Assembly: GCA_018240595.1 (NCBI GenBank) | Contig: JAFEFL010000051.1 | Coordinates: forward strand, 1-64,000 | Reading direction: 5' to 3' | DNA: 64,000 nucleotides | Origin: Pseudomonadota bacterium | GTDB lineage: Bacteria; Pseudomonadota; Alphaproteobacteria; Rhizobiales; Xanthobacteraceae | In this document: positions 35,095 through 44,110 of the stretch, in pieces | Numbering within the stretch: the first letter of the stretch is position 1 | How the letters are laid out: every line of letters starts with the position of its first letter | Program-made: the position numbers and the translations under genes | The notes under the pieces: generated by a model | What the model was told of the DNA's origin: nothing | The model's database searches: none | The model's input: only the letters and a program-made list of their open reading frames with translations

Positions 35095-36039
35095 ATGTCT
35101 ATGACGGAAATTGACATCATCACCGCTGACGACGCGGCATCCGCGGTCAGCTGGAGAGCCATTATCGCTGGCGCCGTGACGTCGGCTGCACTTACCTTGA
35201 TCCTCGTCGCCTTCGGCGTCGGCGTCGGCTTCTCGGTGATCTCGCCGTGGAGCGGCCAAGGCGTCTCGGCGACGACCTTCACCATCGCCGGCGGCATCTA
35301 TCTTATCGTCGTCGCGATGCTGTCGTCGACCATCGGCGGCTATCTCGCGGGCCGTCTGCGCCCGCTGTGGTCGGGCGTCCACGAACACGAACGCTATTTC
35401 CGCGATTCCGCTCACGGTCTGGTGACCTGGGCGCTGGCGACTGGTCTCATCGTCACCGTCCTTGGCGGCGCCACCACCGCGCTGGTCGGCGCCACCGGCG
35501 CCGGCATTGCCGCGGCCGGTTCGCAGCCCGCGGACATGTACGCTGATATGCTGCTTCGCTCGACGCCGACCGCAACGCCGGCGCCGGCGGCCACGCAGCC
35601 GAACGCCGCCGAACAGGCCACCGCGCCCGCGCCGGCGACCGAGAACGCGCCGGCTCTCGAGGGCGGTGTATTGTCGAGCGGCCGTAACCTGCAGCCGGTC
35701 AACCGCGAGTCGATCGCCCGTATCCTGGCCCCGGCCATGATCAAAGGCGGCAGCGTCAGCGAGCCCGACCGCGCCTATCTCGCGCAGATCGTGTCGGCCC
35801 GCACCGGCATGCCGCAGGCGCAGGCGCAGCAGCGGGTCGATCAGATCATCAACCAGGCGAAGGCGGCTGCCGACAAGGCCCGCAAGTCTTCGGCGGCGTT
35901 CGCTTTCTGGCTCGCCTTCGCCATGCTCGCCGGTGCGCTCTCCGCGTCGCTGGCGGCGATCGAGGGCGGCACCTTGCGCAATCGCGAATGGTGGCTGCCC
36001 GCCGGCAGCCGCACGGTTCGCACCGCGCCTGCCGAATAA
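35095..36039 (+). CDS. Multi-pass membrane protein, unknown function
   Basis: 314 residues from ATG with GGAGG 8-12 bases upstream; the in-frame ATG at 35005 lacks a ribosome site. Three membrane helices occupy residues ~18-135 (AIIAGAVTSAALTLILVAFG; FTIAGGIYLIVVAMLSSTIG; LVTWALATGLIVTVLGGATT). A Pro/Ala/Thr-rich linker (~150-180), a soluble helical stretch and a final helix near 265-287 follow. The opening TADDAASAVSWRAIIAGA is a pattern seen in membrane proteins widespread in rhizobia but without known function. It is followed by the 24-residue gene. Confidence 0.82.
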   Translation: MSMTEIDIITADDAASAVSWRAIIAGAVTSAALTLILVAFGVGVGFSVISPWSGQGVSATTFTIAGGIYLIVVAMLSSTIGGYLAGRLRPLWSGVHEHERYFRDSAHGLVTWALATGLIVTVLGGATTALVGATGAGIAAAGSQPADMYADMLLRSTPTATPAPAATQPNAAEQATAPAPATENAPALEGGVLSSGRNLQPVNRESIARILAPAMIKGGSVSEPDRAYLAQIVSARTGMPQAQAQQRVDQIINQAKAAADKARKSSAAFAFWLAFAMLAGALSASLAAIEGGTLRNREWWLPAGSRTVRTAPAE

Positions 36040-36063
36040 CAAAGCGAACCTAAGGAGACGAAC

Positions 36064-36138
36064 ATGCCTATTCTTCTCTGGCTCCTCGGGGTGCCGATCA
36101 GCCTCATCCTCGTGCTGATGCTGCTCGGCGTCGCCTGA
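36064..36138 (+). CDS. 24-residue hydrophobic membrane peptide
   Basis: Opens with AAGGAG 7 bases before ATG, an excellent ribosome site. It encodes 24 residues beginning MPILLWLLGVP and ending LLGVA, a single membrane helix with a conserved-looking Gly-Val-Pro break. It lies 24 bases after the preceding membrane protein gene and just before a terminator, so the two form an operon. Such tiny membrane proteins are common in rhizobia. Role unknown; perhaps a partner of the upstream protein. Confidence 0.7.
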   Translation: MPILLWLLGVPISLILVLMLLGVA

Positions 36139-36155
36139 GCAGGTCGAGTCCGGCG

Positions 36156-36192
36156 AAGCCCGCCCGTCGCAAGACGCGGCGGGCTTTGCTTT
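36156..36192 (+). terminator. Intrinsic terminator after the 24-residue gene
   Basis: AAGCCCGCC then CGTC, GCAA, GACG, C, then GGCGGGCTT and TGCTTT. The nine-pair stem is extended by a four-pair stem capped with a GNRA-type GCAA tetraloop, with one unpaired C. 17 bases after the stop codon. Confidence 0.85.
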
Positions 36193-36272
36193 GCGTACCG
36201 TTGATCTAGCGCAAAGCCTCCGCTGCCGCCTGCTGCATGGTGCGCGCAGATTGATGCGGCGCGGAGGTATCC

Positions 36273-36734
36273 ATGCGTCTTCGATTTGTGTGCGCCTTGC
36301 TGGGCGCCCTGCTCGTCCTCGGATCGGGATTTACGCGGTCGGCGGTCGCCGAATCAGTGCTACCCAGCGAGGCCGTGCAGGAAAAGCTGATCAAGACCTG
36401 CATCTTGACGCTGAACGACGCCAACCTCACCGGCATCTACACGGTATTGCACGCCAAGCTGGCAAAGCCGTTCCGCACCCAGTTCAACCCCGACAAGCTG
36501 AAGGCAGGCTTCAAGGGTTTCGCCGACCAGCAGATCGATCTGTCGGTGATCTCCATCAAGACGCCGGTCGCCTCGACGCCCTCCAAGATCGACGAGCGCG
36601 GCGTGCTGCAACTGCGCGGCTACTTCGACACGCAGCCGAGCCGCGTGCACTACGAACTCGATTTCCTCGTCTCCGAGGAAGAATGGAAGCCGCTTTCGAT
36701 CAATGTGCGGGTAAGACCCGCATCGGAGAAGTAG
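36273..36734 (+). CDS. Exported protein of unknown function
   Basis: 153 residues with GGAGG 6-10 bases before ATG. Signal peptide of ~26 residues (MRLRFVCALLGALLVLGSGF, ending SAVA). The mature part has one cysteine (KTCILTLND) and the pattern FNPDKLKAGFKGFADQQIDL, resembling small periplasmic proteins that accompany membrane partners in rhizobia. It is followed after 16 bases by a short RDD-like membrane protein, so the pair is probably cotranscribed. No function assigned. Confidence 0.82.
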   Translation: MRLRFVCALLGALLVLGSGFTRSAVAESVLPSEAVQEKLIKTCILTLNDANLTGIYTVLHAKLAKPFRTQFNPDKLKAGFKGFADQQIDLSVISIKTPVASTPSKIDERGVLQLRGYFDTQPSRVHYELDFLVSEEEWKPLSINVRVRPASEK

Positions 36735-36750
36735 TTTTCAGGAGCAGACC

Positions 36751-37008
36751 ATGTCGCAACCTGACATCATCCAGCCCAAGCCGGTCTCGACCGCGCGCAA
36801 GGTGTTCGCGGCGATCTTCGACTTCCTGTTCATCTTCATTGTCGCCGGCTACCTGGTTGCGCGACTGACCGGCGGCGTCACCGAGGAAGGCTTCGAACTC
36901 AAGGGCGGCCCCGCTTTCGCGCTGTTCGGTATCGTCGTTCTGTATTTCGTCGTATTCTCGCGCTTCCTCGGCGGCACCCTGTTCCAGCGACTGTTCGGCG
37001 TGCGCTGA
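36751..37008 (+). CDS. Short RDD-like membrane protein
   Basis: 85 residues with two membrane helices (VFAAIFDFLFIFIVAGYLVA and FALFGIVVLYFVVFSRF). It ends GGTLFQRLFGVR, which matches the loop that follows helix 2 in RDD family proteins (G-T-L/P-G-K-R-L-x-G-L/V). It covers only about half of a full RDD domain, so it may be a natural short form or function as a dimer. The stop lies 2 bases before the convergent phaZ stop. Transported substrate, if any, unknown. Confidence 0.75.
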   Translation: MSQPDIIQPKPVSTARKVFAAIFDFLFIFIVAGYLVARLTGGVTEEGFELKGGPAFALFGIVVLYFVVFSRFLGGTLFQRLFGVR

Positions 37009-37010
37009 AC

Positions 37011-38228
37011 TCAATCACTCTGCAGGATGACGTTCTTGACCTGCGGATAGATTTGGTTCTGCCAGGTCTTGCCGGAGAACACGCCGTAATGGCCGACGCC
37101 GGCCTGCAGGTGATGGCGCTTGCGATAGGGCCGCAGCGACGTACACAGGTCGTGGGCCGCCAGCGTCTGCCCGACGGCGCAGATGTCGTCCTTCTCGCCT
37201 TCCACCGTGAACAGCATGGTTCGCCTGATCGCCGCCGGCTCGACCTTGCGACCCTGATAGGTGAGTTCGCCGAGCGGCAGCGCGTGATCCTGGAATACCA
37301 GCTTCACCGTCTCGAGATAGAACTCGGCGGCGAGATCGAGCACGGCGAAATATTCGTCGTAGAAGGCCTTGGTCTGCTCGGCCTTCTCGGTGTTGCCGTT
37401 GGCGAGATTGATATAGAGCTCGCGATGCGCCTTGACGTGGCGATCGAGGTTCATCGACATGAACGCCATGAGTTGGACGAAGCCGGGATAGACGCGCCGG
37501 CCTGCTCCCTCATACCGGCCCGGCACGACGGCGATCATGTTTTTCTCGAACCATTCGATCGGCTTGCCCTTGGCCAGTTCGTTGACCTTGGTCGGCTGCA
37601 CCCGCGTGTCGATCGGCCCGGCCATCAGCGTCATAGAGCGCGGCTGGGCCGCATGATCGCCTTGCGCCATCACGCTCGCCGCGACCAGCGCGGACACGCA
37701 AGGCTGACACACCGCGACCATGTGAGCACCCGGCCCGATCGTCTCGAGGAAGCGGATGAGGTGGCTCGTATAATCGTCGAAGCCGAACCGCCCGGCCGAC
37801 AGCGGCACATCGCGGGCATTATGCCAGTCGGTGATATAGACATCGTGCTCCGCGAGCATAGTGCGCACTGTTGCCCGCAGCAGCGTCGCGAAATGGCCGG
37901 ACAGCGGCGCGATGATCAACACGCGCGGCTGCGCCTGATCGACGTCCTTCCTGAAATGCAGCAGCGTGCCGAACGGCGTAACGTCGGCCGCCTCTTCCGT
38001 GACGCCGACTTCCTGGTTGCCGACCATGACACGGTCGATGCCGTAGCTCGGTCGTGTATGCGTCAGCCGCGCCCGCGCGATAAGCTCATAAGCCGCCGTC
38101 ATGTTGCCGAACAAAGACGGCCGCGGCGCGCCATTGAGGCGCGTGCCCACGGTGCCGGCCGCGAAGGAGGCGAATTGGCGCAACGGATAGAACAGATCCG
38201 AATGCGCCTGATAGGCCTGATAGAGCAT
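37011..38228 (-). CDS. phaZ: Intracellular polyhydroxyalkanoate depolymerase
   Basis: 405 residues from ATG (MLYQAYQAHSDLFYPLRQF), the usual start of PhaZa-type enzymes; a longer in-frame reading to 38264 is rejected. Alpha/beta-hydrolase fold with a cysteine nucleophile in VAVCQPCVSAL near residue 180, as in the Ralstonia enzyme. The acid lies in the TVEGEKDDI region and the histidine in AGVGHYGVFSG. It mobilises stored PHA granules in the cytoplasm, showing that the organism makes PHA. Two TGTTGCA direct repeats lie just upstream. Confidence 0.96.
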   Translation of the reverse strand: MLYQAYQAHSDLFYPLRQFASFAAGTVGTRLNGAPRPSLFGNMTAAYELIARARLTHTRPSYGIDRVMVGNQEVGVTEEAADVTPFGTLLHFRKDVDQAQPRVLIIAPLSGHFATLLRATVRTMLAEHDVYITDWHNARDVPLSAGRFGFDDYTSHLIRFLETIGPGAHMVAVCQPCVSALVAASVMAQGDHAAQPRSMTLMAGPIDTRVQPTKVNELAKGKPIEWFEKNMIAVVPGRYEGAGRRVYPGFVQLMAFMSMNLDRHVKAHRELYINLANGNTEKAEQTKAFYDEYFAVLDLAAEFYLETVKLVFQDHALPLGELTYQGRKVEPAAIRRTMLFTVEGEKDDICAVGQTLAAHDLCTSLRPYRKRHHLQAGVGHYGVFSGKTWQNQIYPQVKNVILQSD

Positions 38229-38256
38229 CCAAACCCCGGTGGGTCCCGGCGAACCC

Positions 38257-38286
38257 TGTTGCAACGCTAGTCCAATTCATGTTGCA
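38257..38286. promoter_or_regulatory. TGTTGCA direct repeat upstream of phaZ
   Basis: TGTTGCA at 38257-38263 and again at 38280-38286, 23 bases apart (about two helical turns), beginning 29 bases upstream of the phaZ start. TGC-rich repeats are typical of operators for the PHA regulator PhaR. Assignment to PhaR is a guess. Confidence 0.25.
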
Positions 38287-38428
38287 CTGCGAGATAAATC
38301 TTGGCCTATCGGCATGCCTCGGAACAACCGCCCCGCCGGTATTTGCGGCGGCAGCGGGAAATGATTGATTGCTCTCGGCTTTCGGCTAAGCTGTCGGAGC
38401 CGGGCTGCGTCATAGGGATGCTCATCTC

Positions 38429-39100
38429 ATGGACTCGCTCGCCCCGGCCAAGGCTTCTCTCACCATCGCCAGCAAGAACTACGGCTCCTGGTCGATGCGC
38501 GGCTGGCTGCTGTGCAAGTTCGCAGGTATCGATTTCGAGGAGCAGCCGGTGGCCAGCGACGACCCCTCGACGCGCGCCGAGCTCCTGTTGCTGTCGCCCT
38601 CCTTCCTAGTGCCGTGCCTGACGCATGACGGCGTCAAGGTGTGGGACACGTTGGCGATCGCGCAATACCTCGTGGACACCTTCCCCGAATGCGGCCTGCT
38701 GCCGAAGGAACGCGCCGCGCGCGCGCATTGCCGCTCGATCTGCGGCGAGATGCATTCCGGCTTCACCAATCTGCGCTCGGCGCTGCCGATGAACCTGAAG
38801 GCCCGCCATCCCGGGTTCAAGGTCTGGTCCGGTGCACAAGCCGATATCGACCGCGTCGTCTCTATCTGGCGCGAATGCCTGTCGAAGAGCGGCGGGCCTT
38901 ATTTATTCGGCGCCGCACCCACCATGGCCGACGCCATGTTCGCGCCGGTGGTCACGCGCTTCGTGACCTACGACGTGAAGCTCGATTCCGACTGCGCCGC
39001 CTATTGCCAGGCGATCATGGACCTGCCGGCGGTGAAGGAATGGATCGAAGGCGCCATTGCCGAGCCCGACGAGGTGGTCGAGCTCGACGTCGAGTTCTAA
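38429..39100 (+). CDS. Glutathione S-transferase family protein
   Basis: 223 residues. N-terminal thioredoxin-like domain with ASKNYGSWSMRGWLLCK (catalytic Ser/Tyr region), a cis-Pro loop in SFLVPCLTHDG, and the Glu/Ser-type glutathione-binding stretch VWDTLAIAQYLVD. The C-terminal helical domain carries FGAAPTMADAMFAPVVTRF with the N-capping box Asp. It resembles the maleylacetoacetate-isomerase/zeta-like soluble GSTs of proteobacteria. Substrate unknown. It is divergent from phaZ. Confidence 0.93.
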   Translation: MDSLAPAKASLTIASKNYGSWSMRGWLLCKFAGIDFEEQPVASDDPSTRAELLLLSPSFLVPCLTHDGVKVWDTLAIAQYLVDTFPECGLLPKERAARAHCRSICGEMHSGFTNLRSALPMNLKARHPGFKVWSGAQADIDRVVSIWRECLSKSGGPYLFGAAPTMADAMFAPVVTRFVTYDVKLDSDCAAYCQAIMDLPAVKEWIEGAIAEPDEVVELDVEF

Positions 39101-39146
39101 TCCCGCACGGATTCCCCTGCCGCCTTCCATTCGCTACCATCACGGG

Positions 39147-40421
39147 ATGACGGCGCCGGCGTCAGCGACAACGGGCTTGCCGGGCGCACTCTCGGGCGCC
39201 CGCGCTGTCTATTTCATCCTCTGCGCCCTCCTCGCCGCCGCCTTCGCCGCACGACTCGGCGTGCGTATCGCCCTCGGCGAAGAGGCGTTCTGGACGCAGG
39301 GCTACACCTCATTCTACCGGCTCGCCGAGCACATCGCCCGCACCGGCGGCTTCTGCGACGGCGACCGCTGCCCGCGCCCGCCGCTTTATCCCGGCTTCCT
39401 CGCGATCACGGCGCTGATCGCCAAGAATTACCTGCTGATCGTCATTCCGCAGGCGATGATCGGCGCCGGCACAGCGCTGATGGCCTTCCTGATCGGCCGT
39501 GAACTTTTCGACGTCCGCGCCGGCCTCATCGCCTGCGCGTTCGCCGCCTTCTATCCCTATTACGTTGTGCACGACACCGCGCTTCAGGACACGGCCTTCG
39601 CGACTTTCGTGCTGGCGCTGTCGGTCTGGCTCATGTTGCGCGCCGACCGCCGCGGCGGCGACGCCGACTGGCTGATGGCCGGCCTCGCCTTCGCCGCCGT
39701 GTTGCTGACGCGCGCCGCGCTGGCGCCGGGCATGATGTTCGCCATGGTCTGGATCGCGACCGCGAGCCGCGCGCCCGCCGCGCGCGATCGCCTGCGCAGC
39801 GTGGTCATCGCCGCGCTTGCCGGCCTCGCGCTGCTGTCGCCCTGGCTCATCACCACGACGCTGCACACCGGCCAGGCGGTGCTCACCACCGATGCCGGTT
39901 ACGAATTGTGGGTCGGCAACAACCCCTACACCTTCTCCCGCTTTCCGAAGGACTCCATCGACGCCAGCTCCGCCGTGGCGCGCTCGCAGTTCATGCCGCA
40001 GGAGCGCGAAGAGCTGCGCAACGCGCCGACCAATCCGCGCGCCGCCGACGGCTGGTTCGGCGACCGCGCCCGTGACTACATCGTCAGCCATCCCCTCGAT
40101 TTCGTCGAGAACGGCATTCGCAAGATCGCCATCGCGTTTTCTTGGCGTCTGACGCCTTTCCGAACGGGACCCGTGCAATGGACCTATGCGGCGAGCTACC
40201 TGCCCATCGCCGTGCTTGGCATCGCCGGCATGGTGATGGCCTGGCGGCGCAATGCGACCTGGCTGATCGCGTCGCTGTTCGTCGCCTTCACCGGCGTCAC
40301 CGCGGTGTTCTCAGGCCAGACAAGCCACCGCGTCTATCTCGACGTCTACTGGATGGTGTTCGCCGGCGCGGTGCTTGCTGCGGCGATCGGGCGGCTATCG
40401 CCTCGCGAGCCTAGCGCTTGA
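39147..40421 (+). CDS. GT-C glycosyltransferase (PMT/ArnT-like)
   Basis: 424 residues from ATG with GGG upstream. About ten membrane helices. The first periplasmic loop follows helix 1 and carries EEAFWTQGYTSFYRLAEH. Next come PRPPLYPGFLAI and the helix pattern AFAAFYPYYVVHDTALQDT, typical of the PMT_2 (GT39/GT83-like) family that moves sugars from polyprenyl-phosphate carriers in the inner membrane. Its catalytic aspartate cannot be fixed by eye. A C-terminal soluble part is short. The 3' end overlaps the convergent aminotransferase gene by 11 bases. Confidence 0.85.
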   Translation: MTAPASATTGLPGALSGARAVYFILCALLAAAFAARLGVRIALGEEAFWTQGYTSFYRLAEHIARTGGFCDGDRCPRPPLYPGFLAITALIAKNYLLIVIPQAMIGAGTALMAFLIGRELFDVRAGLIACAFAAFYPYYVVHDTALQDTAFATFVLALSVWLMLRADRRGGDADWLMAGLAFAAVLLTRAALAPGMMFAMVWIATASRAPAARDRLRSVVIAALAGLALLSPWLITTTLHTGQAVLTTDAGYELWVGNNPYTFSRFPKDSIDASSAVARSQFMPQEREELRNAPTNPRAADGWFGDRARDYIVSHPLDFVENGIRKIAIAFSWRLTPFRTGPVQWTYAASYLPIAVLGIAGMVMAWRRNATWLIASLFVAFTGVTAVFSGQTSHRVYLDVYWMVFAGAVLAAAIGRLSPREPSA

Positions 40422-41583
40422 GCCATTCACCAATGCGCGTCACGGCTTCCCGCATTTCGGCGGCCGAGCCAGCGTAACAGAAGCGCAGGAAGTTGTGCCC
40501 ATTGATCGGATCGAAATCCAAGCCGGGCGTCGCCGCGACGCAAGCCTCGTTCAGCATGCGCTTGGCAAAGTCGAGACTGTCGTTTGAGAAGCGCGAAATG
40601 TCGGCATAGAGATAGAACGCGCCGTCGACGGGAAGGAATTTATCAAGCCCGGCCTTCGGCAATCCCTCGGTAAGGATGCGCCGGTTCTCCTCATAGCCGT
40701 GCTTGACCGCTTCCATCTCGGTGCGGCCGTCGAACGCCGCTTCCGCCGCGATCTGCGACAGCGCCGGCACCGAAATGGCAAAGTTCTGTTGCAGCCGCTC
40801 GACCGGCCGCACCAAAGCCTCCGGCATCACCAGCCAGCCGATGCGCCAGCCCGTCATGCAGAAGAACTTCGAGAACGAATTAATGATCACCGCCTTGTCC
40901 GAGATTTTCGCCGCGGTCTCAGCGGCAAAGGCGTAATCGAGACCGTGGTAAATCTCGTCGGAGATCACCTTGATGCCTTCGGCTTCGGCGATCGAAATCA
41001 GCCGCGCCAGGGCTTGCGCGTCCATCATCGTGCCGGTCGGATTGGCCGGGCTTGCCACCAGCAATCCCTTGAGCGGCGTCTTGCGATGCGCCTCGATCAG
41101 GGCCTCTGGGGAGATCACCCAGCGCGTCGCCGCCGAGGTTTCGATCAGCACCGGCTCGCAGCCGAGCGCGGTCAGAATGTGCCGGTATGGCGGATAACCA
41201 GGATTGGCGAGCGCCACGCGGTCGCCGGGTTCGAACAAGGTCAGGAAGGCCAGGATGAAGCCGCCCGACGAGCCGGTCGTCACAACCACGCGCGCCGGAT
41301 CGAGGTCGAGGCCATAGGTGTCCGCGTAGTGCCGCGCGATGCGGGCGCGCAGCGACGGCATGCCCAGCGCTTCGGTATAGGCGATGCGGCTGCCGAGCGC
41401 CGCCCGCGCGGCCTCGAGTGCGGTTTTCGGCGCCGGCTGGAACGGCTGGCCGACTTCCATGTGAACGACGTGACGCCCGGCGGCCTCGACCTGCGCCGCC
41501 GCCGCCATCACGTCCATGACGATGAAAGGCGGCACGTCGCTGCGCCGGGAGGGAGAAAGCAGCAATTTCGCCTTGTCGAGCAT
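40411..41583 (-). CDS. Class I/II PLP-dependent aminotransferase
   Basis: 390 residues from ATG with AGGAA 7-11 bases upstream; the longer in-frame reading to 41772 is non-coding in style. Fold type I aminotransferase: the PLP lysine lies in INSFSKFFCMTGWRIGWL near residue 234. SPANPTGTMM (Asn contacting PLP), SDEIYHGLDY and the carboxylate-binding Arg in FLRFCYAGS are present. It is closest in pattern to aspartate/aromatic aminotransferases of the pyridoxal family often annotated only as aminotransferase. Amino-acid specificity cannot be read here. Confidence 0.93.
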   Translation of the reverse strand: MLDKAKLLLSPSRRSDVPPFIVMDVMAAAAQVEAAGRHVVHMEVGQPFQPAPKTALEAARAALGSRIAYTEALGMPSLRARIARHYADTYGLDLDPARVVVTTGSSGGFILAFLTLFEPGDRVALANPGYPPYRHILTALGCEPVLIETSAATRWVISPEALIEAHRKTPLKGLLVASPANPTGTMMDAQALARLISIAEAEGIKVISDEIYHGLDYAFAAETAAKISDKAVIINSFSKFFCMTGWRIGWLVMPEALVRPVERLQQNFAISVPALSQIAAEAAFDGRTEMEAVKHGYEENRRILTEGLPKAGLDKFLPVDGAFYLYADISRFSNDSLDFAKRMLNEACVAATPGLDFDPINGHNFLRFCYAGSAAEMREAVTRIGEWLKR

Positions 41584-41772
41584 TTCGGTGTTCCTGCCGC
41601 CGGGCACCACCCGCCCCGCTGCCGCCGCATTCGAAGGGTTGCTTGGCCGTCGGACTTGTTGGTGACTCGCGTCCAATCTCGCCAATTCGTGATGGCCCGG
41701 GGGCTTCAGGAATGGCCCGGTTCGCGTTGACCGCGCTTGCCGGCGTCTCTTAAGTTCCGCCCAAGCCGCCAC

Positions 41773-43212
41773 ATGACCCGACCGGCCGATAACAGCGTTT
41801 TGACCATGGAATTGACGGGCCTACCTAACAGGAGCGAATGCGCAGCGCCAGCCGGGCGCCGCGGCTTCCGCGCGCTCGCCTTCGCCGCTGCCGCCGCAGT
41901 CACGCTGGCCGGGCCGTGGGCGCCGGCGCAGGCGCAGAACCGCGGTATGCCGGTCATCCGCGATACCGAGATCGAGAACCTGCTGCGCGATTACGCCGCG
42001 CCGGTGCTACGCGCCGCCGGGCTCGGCAAGCAGAATGTCCGCGTCGTCGTGCTCAACGACCGCACCTTCAACGCCTTCGTCATGGACGGCCGCCACATCT
42101 TCATCAATGCCGGCGCGCTATTCGACGCCAAGACGCCGAACGAAATCATCGGCGTGTTCGCCCACGAAACCGGCCACCTGGCCGGCGGCCACTTGCAGCG
42201 CCTGCGTGAGCAGTTGGCGCGCGCGCAGACCGCCTCGATCATCGGCCTCCTCATCGGCGCCGGCGCCGCGGTCGCCGGTGGCGCCAATGCCGGCGCGGCC
42301 GGCATTCTCGCGCCACAGGCCGCCATCCAGCGCTCGCTGCTCGCTTACGTGCGCACCCAGGAAGACCAGGCCGACCACGCCGGCGTGAAATTTCTTACCG
42401 AGACGCACCAGTCGGCGCGCGGCATGCTCGAACTGTTCAAGCGGCTGAGCAACGAGGCGCTGTTCAATTCTCGCAATGTCGACCCTTATCTACAGACACA
42501 TCCGATGCCGGCCGAGCGCGTCGCGGCACTCGAAACGATCGCCAGGCAGAGCCCTTATTTCGACGCCAAGGATCCGCCGGCGCTGCAGGCGCGCCACGAC
42601 ATGATGCGCGCCAAGCTGGCCGGCTTCCTCGACCGTCCGGACACCGTGGCGCGGCGCTATCCACTGAGCGACCACAGTCTGCCGGCGCGCTATGCCCGCG
42701 CCATCGTCGCCTATCGCAGCGCCGACATCCGCAACGCCATCGCTCAGATCGACAGCCTGATCCAGACGCAGCCGGGCAATCCCTATTTCCATGAACTCAA
42801 GGGTCAGGCCCTGCTCGAGGCCGGTCGCGCCGCCGAGGCGATCGCCCCACTGCATCAGGCGGTGCGGCTGTCGAACAATGCGCCGCTGATCCAGGTGCTG
42901 CTGGCCCAAGCCTTGCTCAACAGCAACGGAAAACAGGCACCCGAGGAGGCCGTCGGCCTCCTCAACTCCGCGCTGGCGCGCGAACCCACCATTCCCGAGG
43001 CTTATGACCAGCTCGCCATGGCCTATGGCCGCAAGGGCGACCTCGGCCGCGCCGACCTTGCCGCGGCGCAAGCTGCCCTTAACCGCGGTGATTTAAAAAC
43101 GGCCCGTCAGATCGCCGCGCGCGCCAAGGGGCGCCTGCCGGTCGGTTCGCCGCCGTGGGTTCAAGCCAACGACATCACCAATGACAAGCCGCAAAACAAT
43201 GCCCGCAACTGA
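41773..43212 (+). CDS. BepA-like M48 metalloprotease with TPR repeats
   Basis: 479 residues; ATG at 41806 is an alternative start, and neither has a strong ribosome site. An N-terminal signal sequence (AFAAAAAVTLAGPWAPAQAQ) is followed by the M48 domain. The Zn motif HETGH (HETGHLAGGH) lies near residue 132, with the third ligand Glu in RTQEDQADHAG. An Ala/Gly-rich hydrophobic hairpin lies between them. The C-terminal half has TPR-like helices (LKGQALLEAGRAAEAIAPL; LAMAYGRKGDLGRADLA). Such proteins (BepA/YfgC) assist and degrade misassembled outer-membrane beta-barrels. 22 bases before the DsbA-like gene. Confidence 0.94.
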   Translation: MTRPADNSVLTMELTGLPNRSECAAPAGRRGFRALAFAAAAAVTLAGPWAPAQAQNRGMPVIRDTEIENLLRDYAAPVLRAAGLGKQNVRVVVLNDRTFNAFVMDGRHIFINAGALFDAKTPNEIIGVFAHETGHLAGGHLQRLREQLARAQTASIIGLLIGAGAAVAGGANAGAAGILAPQAAIQRSLLAYVRTQEDQADHAGVKFLTETHQSARGMLELFKRLSNEALFNSRNVDPYLQTHPMPAERVAALETIARQSPYFDAKDPPALQARHDMMRAKLAGFLDRPDTVARRYPLSDHSLPARYARAIVAYRSADIRNAIAQIDSLIQTQPGNPYFHELKGQALLEAGRAAEAIAPLHQAVRLSNNAPLIQVLLAQALLNSNGKQAPEEAVGLLNSALAREPTIPEAYDQLAMAYGRKGDLGRADLAAAQAALNRGDLKTARQIAARAKGRLPVGSPPWVQANDITNDKPQNNARN

Positions 43213-43234
43213 TCACCGACAAGGACGCCTTCCC

Positions 43235-43999
43235 ATGACCAACAAACTGCGCATCGCCGCCATCGGCGCCGCCCTCATGGCTTCCGCGCTGATGCAAAGC
43301 GCTTCGGCCGCCGAGTTCTCGTCCACCCAGCGCGACGAGATCGGCACCATCGTCCGCGAGTATCTCATCGCCCATCCGGAGGTGCTGCAGGAGGCGATGG
43401 CCGAGCTCGACAAGCGCCAGCAGGCCGCCGAAACCGAGAAACATCAGGCCGCGGTCAAGGACAACGCCAAGGCGCTCTTCTCTTCGCCGAACCAGGTGAC
43501 GCTCGGTAATCCGAAGGGCGACGTCACTTTCGTCGAGTTCTTCGATTACAACTGCGGCTACTGCAAGCACGCCATGGGCGACATGCTGGCGCTGCTCAAG
43601 GATCCGAACCTGAAGGTCGTGCTCAAGGAATTCCCGGTGCTCGGACCGGGCTCGGTCGAAGCCGCGCAGGTCGCCGTTGCGGTGCGCATGCAGGATCCGA
43701 CGGGCCAGAAATATCTCGACTTCCATCAGAAGCTGCTCGGCGGCCGCGGTCAGGCCGACAAGGCGCACGCGCTTGCCGCCGCCAAGGAAGCCGGCCTCGA
43801 CATGGCGCGGCTGGAGAAGGATATGGCGAGCCCCGAGGTGAAGACGACCTTGACCGAAAACTTCAAGCTCGCCGAAACGCTCGGCATGAACGGCACACCG
43901 AGCTACGTCATCGGCAACGACGTCGTGGTCGGCGCCGTCGGTCTCGATGCCTTGCGCCAGAAGGTCAGCATGGCGCGCTGCGGCAAGGCGACTTGCTAA
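43235..43999 (+). CDS. DsbA family thiol-disulfide oxidoreductase
   Basis: 254 residues from ATG with AAGGA upstream. Signal peptide of ~25 residues (AAIGAALMASALMQSASA). An N-terminal helical extension with REYLIAHPEVLQEAMAEL is typical of the Com1/BdbD-like group. The thioredoxin fold has the active site NCGYCKHA near residue 108 and the cis-Pro loop GTPSYVIG. It probably forms or isomerises disulfides in the periplasm. It lies 22 bases after the BepA-like gene, so the two are probably cotranscribed as envelope quality-control genes, and it is followed by a terminator. Confidence 0.95.
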   Translation: MTNKLRIAAIGAALMASALMQSASAAEFSSTQRDEIGTIVREYLIAHPEVLQEAMAELDKRQQAAETEKHQAAVKDNAKALFSSPNQVTLGNPKGDVTFVEFFDYNCGYCKHAMGDMLALLKDPNLKVVLKEFPVLGPGSVEAAQVAVAVRMQDPTGQKYLDFHQKLLGGRGQADKAHALAAAKEAGLDMARLEKDMASPEVKTTLTENFKLAETLGMNGTPSYVIGNDVVVGAVGLDALRQKVSMARCGKATC

Positions 44000-44028
44000 T
44001 CGAGCAAGCGATATCGGTGAAACTTATC

Positions 44029-44058
44029 GCCGCCGGGCCCTGCTCGGCGGCTTTTTCT
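44029..44058 (+). terminator. Intrinsic terminator after the DsbA-like gene
   Basis: GCCGCCG, nine-base loop, CGGCGGC followed by TTTTTCTT: seven-pair GC stem with a clear T-run, 30 bases after the stop codon. Confidence 0.88.
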
Positions 44059-44110
44059 TGCGCCCGAGGGTCGCGGGAACCCGAATGAACCCCAACGGGT
44101 TATCGGCCGC

